Part shown: positions 43,910 to 51,064 of the stretch, piece after piece
Layout of the letters: every line of letters starts with the position of its first letter
Numbering within the stretch: the first letter of the stretch is position 1
Assembly (NCBI GenBank): GCA_017623655.1
Contig: JAGAON010000009.1
Span: 248,001 to 312,000, forward strand
Reading direction: 5' to 3'
Length of the DNA: 64,000 nucleotides
Source: Prevotella sp.
GTDB taxonomy: Bacteria > Bacteroidota > Bacteroidia > Bacteroidales > Bacteroidaceae
Position numbers and translations under genes: made by a program
Notes under the pieces: model-generated
Database searches by the model: none
The model's input: only the letters and a program-made list of their open reading frames with translations
What the model was told of the DNA's origin: nothing

Positions 43910-43950
43910 TTGCCATACTGAATAAACAACTATTTAATCCTAAAAGACCT

Positions 43951-44811
43951 ATGAAACGAAAATTTCTTTTAAGCATTGCTCTTGCGTTGATGTATTCAAC
44001 GGCAGTGGCGCAGCACCCCACCCTTACATTGATGGAGGACATTGTATATCAGAAGCACCGTACAGAAATAGAACGACAGGCAAGATATATGGCTGATGAG
44101 TATGTTTTCAGAATGCGGCTGGATTATATGATACCTCAGAGCAGACTGCCGAAGATTGAGCGGTTACTGTTGGACAGGGAGACAAGAAAGGCATGCTATG
44201 ATTTTGCCCAAATGTCTGTGAAGCAGCGTGTTCTTAAAAAGGTCGGAATAGAGGAAGCATACAGAGACTCCACTGACATGATACTCATTCCTTACTATTA
44301 CAACAAGATTTCCGGAGAGAACATCAGCTATGCGCTCTATCTGGCGGAAACACTTGGAATAGATAAAGCACAGTACTCTTTCCTTATGGACAAGGCGCTT
44401 GACATGGCAAAACGTATGCGCAAGAACAGGGACTTGAATGTGTGGAACGAGGAAATAAACATTCTGCGCAAAACACTGAATACCGGGCAGATTGACACGC
44501 TCTTCAGATATAAGCACGCAAAAGAGGTCAAGCGGCAACTGAACGAGGCTTGGACGAGATTGACGGCCGAGGGACTTGCTGGACAGTTAGACAGCATCAT
44601 GGACATCAAGTATGCCTATTTCTATTATCAGGAGCGGCACAAGATTAAAGACCTGTACCGCTACTATGGCACCTCCCAGAAGAAATATATGGCAGAGCTG
44701 GAAAAACAGAAGCCGCCATTGGTGAAGATGCTTGACGCACTTGACAAAAAGGCACGCATGAAGGCTGAGGAGAAAAAGAGCGGAGCGATAGGCAAGGAGT
44801 TCGTATGGTGA
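43951..44811 (+). CDS. Secreted helix-rich protein of the module (copy 2)
   Basis: A 286-residue paralogue of the protein at 37967, starting at the ATG at 43951 (MKRKFLLSIALALMYSTAVA signal peptide; a longer frame to 43900 is less likely). It shares 'KISGENISYAL', 'MDKALDMAKRM', 'LNVWNEE', 'IKDLYRYYGTSQKKYMAELE' and the end 'AIGKEFVW'. No domain is recognised. It opens module B. The conserved C-terminus and diverged N-terminal half suggest an interaction surface that varies with the module. Confidence 0.85.
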   Translation: MKRKFLLSIALALMYSTAVAQHPTLTLMEDIVYQKHRTEIERQARYMADEYVFRMRLDYMIPQSRLPKIERLLLDRETRKACYDFAQMSVKQRVLKKVGIEEAYRDSTDMILIPYYYNKISGENISYALYLAETLGIDKAQYSFLMDKALDMAKRMRKNRDLNVWNEEINILRKTLNTGQIDTLFRYKHAKEVKRQLNEAWTRLTAEGLAGQLDSIMDIKYAYFYYQERHKIKDLYRYYGTSQKKYMAELEKQKPPLVKMLDALDKKARMKAEEKKSGAIGKEFVW

Positions 44812-44818
44812 ATGTATA

Positions 44819-46282
44819 ATGTTTTTAATAGATATGATTATGAGGAATTTACAAGACAAACTGATATCCGGCCTGTGCAAGATATTCATCATTATTATGC
44901 TGTCTGCCTCGGCCATGCCTTTGTTCGCTGACAGGGAACAAAGGACGCGGCAGTTGGAAGAAATCATGCACGCGGTCAGAATACTTAAGGACATTGACAC
45001 TGACCAGTCCAAGGAATGGGCGGTGACTGCGCTGATGAAGGCGGTGGAGAATGACAGCGTGCCATACGCCATGAATGCGCTGGGATTGGCCTATATGGCC
45101 GGTGCGGGGGTGGCCAGAGACTCCACTATGGCAGTATGGTGGCTGGAGAAATCTGGACAGCATGGCTACAATGAGGCGTATCACAACCTCGGTATGATAT
45201 ACAAGGATGGGAAAGGAGGCATGAGACAGGACTTCACAAAGGCATACAACGCTTTCCGCAAGGGGGCGGACAAGGGGTCTATAGTGTGCAGGTATGATGC
45301 GGGGTTCATGCTGTATAAGGGGCTTGGTTGCCAGCAGGATTACGCACAGTCCGCTGAATTGTTCTTGGATGGTGCCAATGCGGACCATTGTCCTTCACTG
45401 TATATGCTTGGGCTGTGTTATCGCAACGGTTATGGCGTGGAACAGGATACGGCACGCGCGTCTTTCTATCTCGGCCGTTCCGCCACTCTCGGCTTCCTAC
45501 CGGCTATGGAAGAGCAATACAGGAAATATCCCGAGAACTGTCTGGACAATGAACTTATTGGCGCAGCATACGGCAATGTGCCTTCGCTGATGCCGGAAAT
45601 ACATCCTGCGGTGAACGACACCAGCCAGCTTTATGGCAGGTATCGTGGTTTTGTGGCGATGTATGACTGGAGCGGGACATACCTGCTGGGCGAGAAACCT
45701 GTGGAAATGGATATCCGTAGGGAAGCGCCGGGTAAGGCGAATGGTGTGATGGTACTTTCCGGTGACACCATACCTTTCAGTTCTGATGTCACCGCTGACG
45801 GCAGACTGGTTTTCTCCAAGGGAAAGCTGAAACTTGCGGAACGATATACCGTTAACGGCAAGGCCAGTTACCGGATGGACAACGCTTTGCTTGATGTGTG
45901 GAATGACAGAATCGCCGGCCGCCTGTCCCTGTACTCACTGACGCTTCGCGAGCCGGAAAGGCCGATGTATATGGAGTTGGCAAGAAGTGGCGCTACGACA
46001 GGACAGGACACAGACAAACAGCATACGGGCATCCATACAGCCCCCAACCCGTTTGCGGACAGTTTCAAGGCGACTTTCGAGCTTGCGGAGGAATGTGATG
46101 CGGAGATACGCATATTTGACAGTTTCGGCAGGCTGGCATACCGCAGGATGCTTGGCCGTTTGTCTGCCGGCCGTCACTCCATAGATGTTGCGCCAGCCGT
46201 GATGGATGGCACATACTTGCTGAACATCAAGGCCGGGAAGCGGGTGTTACGTGAAATAATAGTTAAAAAGGGAGGTCTGTGA
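44819..46282 (+). CDS. Secreted Sel1-repeat protein with T9SS-type C-terminal tail (module B)
   Basis: A 487-residue paralogue of 33571 and 38852. The hydrophobic N-terminus ('GLCKIFIIIMLSASAMPLFA') is the signal. The start is uncertain: 44819, 44834 or 44840 (MRNLQDKLIS). Four Sel1 repeats (about 75-235), the 'MYDWSGTYLLGEKPV' region and a sorting tail ('HTAPNPFADSFKATFEL' ... 'GTYLLNIKAGKRVLREIIVK'). The stop overlaps the effector B start by 4 bp, as in module A. It is about as close to module A's Sel1 protein as to be an obvious duplicate. Confidence 0.9.
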   Translation: MFLIDMIMRNLQDKLISGLCKIFIIIMLSASAMPLFADREQRTRQLEEIMHAVRILKDIDTDQSKEWAVTALMKAVENDSVPYAMNALGLAYMAGAGVARDSTMAVWWLEKSGQHGYNEAYHNLGMIYKDGKGGMRQDFTKAYNAFRKGADKGSIVCRYDAGFMLYKGLGCQQDYAQSAELFLDGANADHCPSLYMLGLCYRNGYGVEQDTARASFYLGRSATLGFLPAMEEQYRKYPENCLDNELIGAAYGNVPSLMPEIHPAVNDTSQLYGRYRGFVAMYDWSGTYLLGEKPVEMDIRREAPGKANGVMVLSGDTIPFSSDVTADGRLVFSKGKLKLAERYTVNGKASYRMDNALLDVWNDRIAGRLSLYSLTLREPERPMYMELARSGATTGQDTDKQHTGIHTAPNPFADSFKATFELAEECDAEIRIFDSFGRLAYRRMLGRLSAGRHSIDVAPAVMDGTYLLNIKAGKRVLREIIVKKGGL

Positions 46283-47286
46283 TGAGAAAGTTTTTGATTT
46301 TGACATTGTTTTTCGTAACTTTGCTACCACTGTCACCACGGTTTGGCTGTGCGACTGTACACGCCCAAGGCATTGCCAACGAGAATTATTACCTCTGTTA
46401 TGTAAACGGTTTTGTGCAGATGTCCCTTTACCCGTGTTCTGACGGTCATGAGGTGGAGATTGTCAAATGTACGAAATGTGGAGAGCAGTATATGAGCTAT
46501 GAGTCACACGATTGTCAGGGAGATGAGGAGGAAAAAATATGGTGTCCTCATTGTAATGCCCAGCTCACTCCTGAAGAGTATGCTACCCATAACTGTTTAA
46601 AAACAGGAGATGGTGACGAACCGGATGGAGGTAATTCTGGTGGCGGAGGAGGCGGCTCTGGTGGCAGCGTTGGTTCTGGTGGGGATGATTTCCTTAATGG
46701 AATATGGAATCCAAATAATAATAACAATAATACAACAATAATTATCAATCCGCCTTCATTGCCTGAGGAAATCCACAAACCTGCTGAAAATGAAGTTCTC
46801 TTTAAAGATAATTTGCCTGCACAAACTATAAAGCAAAGAACAAATATGGATTGTGTATCAACATCATTGGGGATTATCTCAGAATTAAGTGGAAGTGTTC
46901 AAACGGCAGAAAATGTGAGAGAAAACATTGAAGAAATGTATAGGCGGATGACAGGTGTTTTATTAGAAGAAGATGGAGTTGACAGTTCATGTTACTTAAA
47001 TATGCTGCTAACAGAGTCTGGATTACCTTATGAATATACTTCACCTTTACAAATAAAATCGTCTATAGATTCAAATATGCCAGTTCTTGGAATAATAGAT
47101 GCTTCTGACGGATTCAATAAACACATGGTAGTAATAGTTGGTTACTATAATGAGTTTTATGTATCTAAGTATCAATGTATAAATCCAGGAACAGGACAAT
47201 ATGAGACTCACAGTCAAAGTGAGTTTTATGTTAAGGATATAGACGGCAATAATACAATAACCACTTATGTATATAGTAAATATTAA
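46279..47286 (+). CDS. Candidate polymorphic effector B: zinc-ribbon N-terminus, C39/papain-like peptidase C-terminus
   Basis: A 335-residue protein with a signal peptide, two zinc-ribbon-like clusters ('CTKCGEQYMSYESHDC', 'CPHCNAQLTPEEYATHNC'; about 54-112), a long Gly/Ser then Asn linker, and an AT-rich C-terminal domain. There 'NMDCVSTSLGIISEL' (Cys about 191), 'FNKHMVVIVGYYNEF' (His about 281) and 'CINPGTGQY' match the Cys, His and Asn/Asp pattern of C39-like papain-fold peptidases. The N-terminal plan and the coupling to the Sel1 gene match effector A; the C-terminus does not. Peptidase toxin activity is inference. Confidence 0.78.
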   Translation: MMRKFLILTLFFVTLLPLSPRFGCATVHAQGIANENYYLCYVNGFVQMSLYPCSDGHEVEIVKCTKCGEQYMSYESHDCQGDEEEKIWCPHCNAQLTPEEYATHNCLKTGDGDEPDGGNSGGGGGGSGGSVGSGGDDFLNGIWNPNNNNNNTTIIINPPSLPEEIHKPAENEVLFKDNLPAQTIKQRTNMDCVSTSLGIISELSGSVQTAENVRENIEEMYRRMTGVLLEEDGVDSSCYLNMLLTESGLPYEYTSPLQIKSSIDSNMPVLGIIDASDGFNKHMVVIVGYYNEFYVSKYQCINPGTGQYETHSQSEFYVKDIDGNNTITTYVYSKY

Positions 47287-47293
47287 AAATAAA

Positions 47294-47728
47294 ATGAAAA
47301 GGTGTTTTTTGATTTTTTTTCTCTGCATTTCTTTATGCAGCGTTGCGCAGGTATCTGTTGGTGTAAATCAACTGAATGGAACAAAATGGGAAAGGGTAGG
47401 ACCTGTATATGACAACAAGGAGATTTATTTTGAATTTACTTCTTCTGTTATGACAGACAAAGTAAGATACTTGAAGAAAAATACAGTTTCTGAATTCAAA
47501 TTTTATTATTATTTGAGTTCTTCTGTTCCTATCGCTTTCGATAGTATGCTTGTAAATAAAGGAACAAAAGGTTCTTTTATCGTTTATTATAATCATAAAC
47601 TAAACAAGATGTACTATTATAAGATAGTGTCATTCACATCAGATAAATTAGTGTTGCTTCGTAAAGGCAATCCTAACTCCATAGGAGGTGGGGAAGATTT
47701 ATATCTTACCTACAAGAAAGTGGAGTGA
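47294..47728 (+). CDS. Small secreted protein, candidate immunity protein for effector B
   Basis: A 144-residue protein starting 7 nt after the effector B stop (ATG at 47294; signal MKRCFLIFFLCISLCSVAQ). The mature part is rich in beta strands and Tyr ('YYNHKLNKMYYYKIVSF'). It is not related to the membrane immunity-like proteins. A periplasmic or surface inhibitor would suit a peptidase effector. No known family recognised. AT-rich like the effector C-terminus, so the two probably moved together. Confidence 0.75.
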   Translation: MKRCFLIFFLCISLCSVAQVSVGVNQLNGTKWERVGPVYDNKEIYFEFTSSVMTDKVRYLKKNTVSEFKFYYYLSSSVPIAFDSMLVNKGTKGSFIVYYNHKLNKMYYYKIVSFTSDKLVLLRKGNPNSIGGGEDLYLTYKKVE

Positions 47729-47742
47729 CAATTATTTATTCT

Positions 47743-47788
47743 CTCCCGTCAAGTCTTGCAATGCGAGTTGCGGCAGGCTTGGCGGGAG
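47743..47788. other. Conserved stem-loop after the immunity-like gene (copy 2)
   Basis: CTCCCGTCAAG pairs with CTTGGCGGGAG (one G-T pair), followed by GTATAAAAAACAATAAATATG at the start of the next gene. Same position and design as 41747-41783 and 49177-49223. Confidence 0.75.
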
Positions 47789-47806
47789 GTATAAAAAACA
47801 ATAAAT

Positions 47807-48388
47807 ATGAAAAAACTTAGATTAATCTTACTTCTTATGCTTGGTATGGTTGTCTCCATGCAAGCGCAGGACATAACGGGCAAATGGAAGTGCTCCAAGG
47901 AGATACTGGACAGACTAAACCTTGGGTATGAAGACATTAGCGGACATTACACCTTTTACAAGAACGGGAAGTTCAAGTTGCGTATAAAGGGCAATAAGCG
48001 GACAAGGAGATATAATACGGGCATTGGCCAAAACGCAAAAACATACACCACGCACTCTAACCATCGTAATCTTTCCATTAAAGCATCAGGCAAGTATATG
48101 GTAAAGGACGGTAAGATAACAACAGTGGTAAGGCCAAAGGACGTGAAATCTTATGTGGATATAAGCGCACGACAGCCGAAGATACCTGATACCAGTACCG
48201 GTGATTATGAGTACAGGAAAATAGCCATGCAGGAACTACATTACGATAAAGCCTCATCCGTGGCGGACGTACAGTCCAACATGATAAGGGCGGAGAAGTA
48301 TTTTATGTGGTCATGGCGTGACCTCTCAGTCAGACAGGAGGGTGACTCGCTGGTCATAGGTAAAATAATAAAGTGCAGCAAGAAATAA
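47807..48388 (+). CDS. Small secreted lipocalin-like protein (copy 1)
   Basis: A 193-residue protein with signal MKKLRLILLLMLGMVVSMQA and 'DITGKWKCSKEIL' at the mature start, a typical lipocalin-like GxW opening. A beta-rich body ('YTFYKNGKFKLRIKGNKRTR', 'GKYMVKDGKITTVV') follows. It is paralogous to 49242, and a third 3' remnant is at 50859. It probably works outside the cytoplasm. Whether it is an immunity factor, a binding protein or a passenger of the cassette is unknown. Confidence 0.8.
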   Translation: MKKLRLILLLMLGMVVSMQAQDITGKWKCSKEILDRLNLGYEDISGHYTFYKNGKFKLRIKGNKRTRRYNTGIGQNAKTYTTHSNHRNLSIKASGKYMVKDGKITTVVRPKDVKSYVDISARQPKIPDTSTGDYEYRKIAMQELHYDKASSVADVQSNMIRAEKYFMWSWRDLSVRQEGDSLVIGKIIKCSKK

Positions 48389-48410
48389 ACACCTACGGGA
48401 ACGACGGTTT

Positions 48411-48669
48411 GCACCGCGCTTGTAGAGACGATGTACCACATCGTCTCGCAAGTATTGTTTTATTGGCGGCAGTGAAAGGGAGACGGTGAGACGATGTGGT
48501 ACATCGTCTCTACACAAGCGGCGGAGAAGGTTTGCAGGTGTGCCCCGCGTAACTACTTAACAATATTCTCCGAAAAGTTGTATTATATGTGGAAAATGTG
48601 TAAATTTGCACATTCTATAAATATCAAGAATGTGCTTGTTACCACATTTCATGCATTAGAAGATAGCTA
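48411..48669. repeat. 259-bp direct repeat, copy 1, with two R2 palindromes and a promoter
   Basis: Matches 49915-50173 without gaps and with few differences. It contains R2 palindromes at 48425-48447 and 48488-48510, a promoter (48578-48608), a short dyad (GCACATTCT/AGAATGTGC, 48608-48635) and the first bases of the effector-tail remnant. Confidence 0.9.
48578..48608 (+). promoter_or_regulatory. Promoter for the orphan immunity-like cassette
   Basis: TTG at 48578-48580, 20-nt spacer, TAAATTTG at 48601-48608. Transcription would start at the left arm of the GCACATTCT/AGAATGTGC dyad, putting a stem-loop at the 5' end of the mRNA. Confidence 0.65.
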
Positions 48670-48700
48670 TGTCTTACACTTAAAACGAATGCAGGCATGA
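48653..48700 (+). pseudogene. 3' remnant of an effector A-like gene
   Basis: The last 15 codons ('ALEDSYVLHLKRMQA' and stop) match effector A's 'PLEDGYVLHLKRIQA', including the ATGA overlap with the following gene. The rest of the effector is gone and is replaced by the 259-bp unit. The codons may be kept because they set translation of the next gene. Confidence 0.8.
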
Positions 48701-49149
48701 AACAATACCATGTGAACAAACAGACGCTGGCAATAGCATTTTTAATTATATTATATAGTTATTTTATAATTATATGTCTATTGGGTTATATAACAATGCC
48801 ATCTCCTATGTGGAAGATTATTCTCTTTTATGTCGCAATGGGAGGTGCAGACACATTTTTTGTTGGACTTATGTTGTACGTCCCTTACATGATAGTAGTG
48901 CATGATGACAGCATCTCTATACAATATATCTTTCCTCGCAGCCGTAATAAAGTTATTCCGATTGAAGAGATTGGCCATATATACTATCCTGTAATGAAGA
49001 AGTCTATGGGCATGCCGCACAGAGTAATAGAGATATTGTGTAAGAACGGACGGATGGTGACGCTTGACATTACCTATATACGTTTTACTAAATATCTTGA
49101 CACGCTGAAAATAACCCGACGGCTGAATAATGACATCCTGTGGTTTTGA
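48697..49149 (+). CDS. Small membrane protein, orphan immunity-like (paralogue of 41265)
   Basis: A 150-residue protein paralogous to the module A immunity candidate: two transmembrane segments ('FLIILYSYFIIICLLGYITM', 'FYVAMGGADTFFVGLMLYVP') and the PH-like C-terminus ('SISIQYIFPRSRNKVIPIEE'). Both end in a similar 'NDILWF/DDSLWF'. Its effector is reduced to 15 codons, so it resembles an orphan immunity gene retained against related toxins. Confidence 0.82.
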   Translation: MKQYHVNKQTLAIAFLIILYSYFIIICLLGYITMPSPMWKIILFYVAMGGADTFFVGLMLYVPYMIVVHDDSISIQYIFPRSRNKVIPIEEIGHIYYPVMKKSMGMPHRVIEILCKNGRMVTLDITYIRFTKYLDTLKITRRLNNDILWF

Positions 49150-49176
49150 ATCAAAAATGCAAGATATATAAATCAC

Positions 49177-49223
49177 CCTCGCGTCAAACTTCACGATAAA
49201 GATTTTGCGAGTTTGACGAGAGG
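49177..49223. other. Conserved stem-loop after the immunity-like gene (copy 3)
   Basis: CCTCGCGTCAAAC pairs with GTTTGACGAGAGG (one mismatch) across an AT-rich loop, 28 nt after the stop and just before the lipocalin-like gene. Confidence 0.75.
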
Positions 49224-49241
49224 CTTTCAAAAACAACAATT

Positions 49242-49772
49242 ATGAAAAAACTTAGATTAATCTTAGTTCTTCTGCTTGGTATGGTGGTCTCCATGCAGGC
49301 GCAAGAAATCACAGGCAAATGGAAATGCTCCAAAGGTGCACTTGAACAGTTGGGAAGCCACTATAAGTACCTGCGCGGGCATTGCCGTTTTAAGGATGAC
49401 GGTACATTTGAGGTGAAACTGAATAGCACAAAGGAGGTGGCACCACAGTATTCTATCTATATCCGGGTGAAAGGAACATACACCATGGAGGACGGTATGA
49501 TTACCACCCGTGTAGAAAGGAATGGTGTTTACTGTAACGTACCAAATGACATGCCTGATCCTTATATTGAGCCCAAGAAACGATTGAATGAAGGGTATCG
49601 CAGGGTAGAGAATTGGGACGAAAGGAAATATGATGTCTCCAGCGGCGTGAAAGACTTACAGGAAAATTCCCGTGAGGTTGAATTGACGCGTGAGTGGAAT
49701 TGGACAAACGAGAAGGTCTCTCTGTCGGGCAAGACGTTGTCCATAGGCGATAAGGCAAGGCTGAGGAAGTGA
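49242..49772 (+). CDS. Small secreted lipocalin-like protein (copy 2)
   Basis: A 176-residue paralogue of 47807: signal MKKLRLILVLLLGMVVSMQA, 'EITGKWKCSKGALEQLGSHY', 'CRFKDDGTFEVKLN', 'GTYTMEDGMITTRV', and the end 'SLSGKTLSIGDKARLRK'. The signal peptides are nearly identical while the mature parts diverge, as expected for genes under diversifying selection or exchange. It follows the third stem-loop and precedes an R1 pair. Function unknown. Confidence 0.82.
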   Translation: MKKLRLILVLLLGMVVSMQAQEITGKWKCSKGALEQLGSHYKYLRGHCRFKDDGTFEVKLNSTKEVAPQYSIYIRVKGTYTMEDGMITTRVERNGVYCNVPNDMPDPYIEPKKRLNEGYRRVENWDERKYDVSSGVKDLQENSREVELTREWNWTNEKVSLSGKTLSIGDKARLRK

Positions 49773-49782
49773 CCGCCCCATC

Positions 49783-49867
49783 GTAGGGACGTACCTTGGT
49801 GCGTCCGCCGGTCGGTCGTGGTATTACATAATCCCGGTATTTCGGACGCACCAAGGTGCGTCCCTAC
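49783..49867. repeat. Inverted pair of R1 palindromes
   Basis: GTAGGGACGTACCTTGGTGC at 49783 and CGGACGCACCAAGGTGCGTC ending near 49862 face each other. The sequence after it (GTCCCTACGGCGGCGGTTTG) recurs at 50906-50925, within the remnant at 50859-50930. Confidence 0.8.
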
Positions 49868-49914
49868 GGCGGCGGTTTGCATACGGTGGCGGGGCGGACG
49901 TTTGTGCGCTGTAT

Positions 49915-50173
49915 GCACCGCGCTTGTAGAGACGATGTACCACATCGTCTCGCAGGTGTTGTTTTATTGGCGGCAGTGAAAGGGAGACGGTGAGACGATG
50001 TGGTACATCGTCTCTACAAAGGCGGCGGAGAAGATTTGCAGGTGTGTCTCGCGTAACTACTTAACAATATTCTCCGAAAAGTTGTATTATATGTGGGAAA
50101 TGTGTAAATTTGCACATTCTATAAATATCAAGAATGTGCTTGTTACCACATTTCATGCATTAGAAGATAGCTA
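49915..50173. repeat. 259-bp direct repeat, copy 2
   Basis: Same length as 48411-48669: R2 palindromes at 49929-49951 and 49992-50014, promoter at 50082-50112, the GCACATTCT dyad, and the opening bases of the effector tail. Similarity stops at AGCTA, after which a different sequence leads to the gene at 50236. No other gene is visible in 49773-50235. Confidence 0.9.
50082..50112 (+). promoter_or_regulatory. Promoter copy upstream of the gene at 50236
   Basis: TTG at 50082-50084, 20-nt spacer, TAAATTTG at 50105-50112; same elements as the promoter at 48578-48608. The leader to 50236 would be about 120 nt. Confidence 0.6.
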
Positions 50174-50235
50174 ATGCAACAGAATACTATCATGCAAAAC
50201 CAATAAAAGAGCAGTAGAAATAAAAAAGTAAAACT

Positions 50236-50820
50236 ATGGATACGAAAAAATATTTACAGACGGTTATAAATCATTTCTGTATAGACAATTTCGTAAGCAA
50301 TATGTTTTTCCGTTGCTTGTGCATAGGACTGTTTCTTTTTTCTTCTCTCTGTTGTTTCGCTGACGATTACCGTAAGGAAACTGTGGGAGACAGGGTTGTT
50401 ACGGAACGTCGTACACAACGTTATAGTTTCTATCTATATACAATAGATAAATATGATAGTAAAATGTCGGATGTTAAAAGTAAGAAGAAACCTTATATTG
50501 CATTTACAACGGTACCTGCTTGGACTAATTATCCGCTTCATAGACAGGAGACTGACAAGTTAGTGGAGTATTGTAGGAGTGTGTTTGATAACAACAAGAG
50601 GCCTACCGTGGATGATATGCATATCAGTGTCGGTTACATTCTTGTAGATGATGGGAGTGTCATTTGCACACGAATCAAATCAGATGTATGCCTCTTCGAT
50701 TTATATACGCCGAAAGAAATATCGGATATGTTTGATAAGATAAGCACTTTCAAATATTCTACTCCGCTTGTCCTTTACCCCAAGGAAGGGTATCATGAAG
50801 CGGATATGAATATATGGTGA
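50236..50820 (+). CDS. Secreted protein of unknown function in the cassette array
   Basis: A 194-residue protein; a hydrophobic segment ('MFFRCLCIGLFLFSSLCCFA', about 23-42) acts as the signal, so the true start could be the Met at about residue 23 (50302). The rest has alternating short strands and helices ('RYSFYLYTIDKYDSK', 'IAFTTVPAWTNYPLHRQETD'). No family recognised. It is AT-rich and sits behind the second copy of the 259-bp promoter unit, the position of an immunity gene in the neighbouring cassette. A role as an immunity gene is inference from position alone. Confidence 0.6.
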   Translation: MDTKKYLQTVINHFCIDNFVSNMFFRCLCIGLFLFSSLCCFADDYRKETVGDRVVTERRTQRYSFYLYTIDKYDSKMSDVKSKKKPYIAFTTVPAWTNYPLHRQETDKLVEYCRSVFDNNKRPTVDDMHISVGYILVDDGSVICTRIKSDVCLFDLYTPKEISDMFDKISTFKYSTPLVLYPKEGYHEADMNIW

Positions 50821-50858
50821 TAAAAGAAGTTTCAAATGAATGCTTTGTTTACATTCGG

Positions 50859-50930
50859 ATGAAAGGAAAAATGCCGTCCATAGGGAACAAGGTAAAACTG
50901 AGGTGTCCCTACGGCGGCGGTTTGCATACG
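50859..50930 (+). pseudogene. 3' remnant of a third lipocalin-like gene with R1 fragment
   Basis: The frame 'MKGKMPSIGNKVKLR' aligns with the end of the lipocalin-like protein at 49242 (SLSGKTLSIGDKARLR). It is followed by GTCCCTACGGCGGCGGTTTG, as after the R1 pair at 49862. So the tail of a third cassette survives here. Confidence 0.6.
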
Positions 50931-51064
50931 ATAGAACGTCTTCTTGTTGCCTTCTGTTGTTCTTGTGGTCTTTTATTCTTAACATTAATACAATATTATC
51001 AACAAAAACACGTTATACTAAGAAAAACAATCTAAAAAAAGCATATACCAATTAAAATAAAGAC

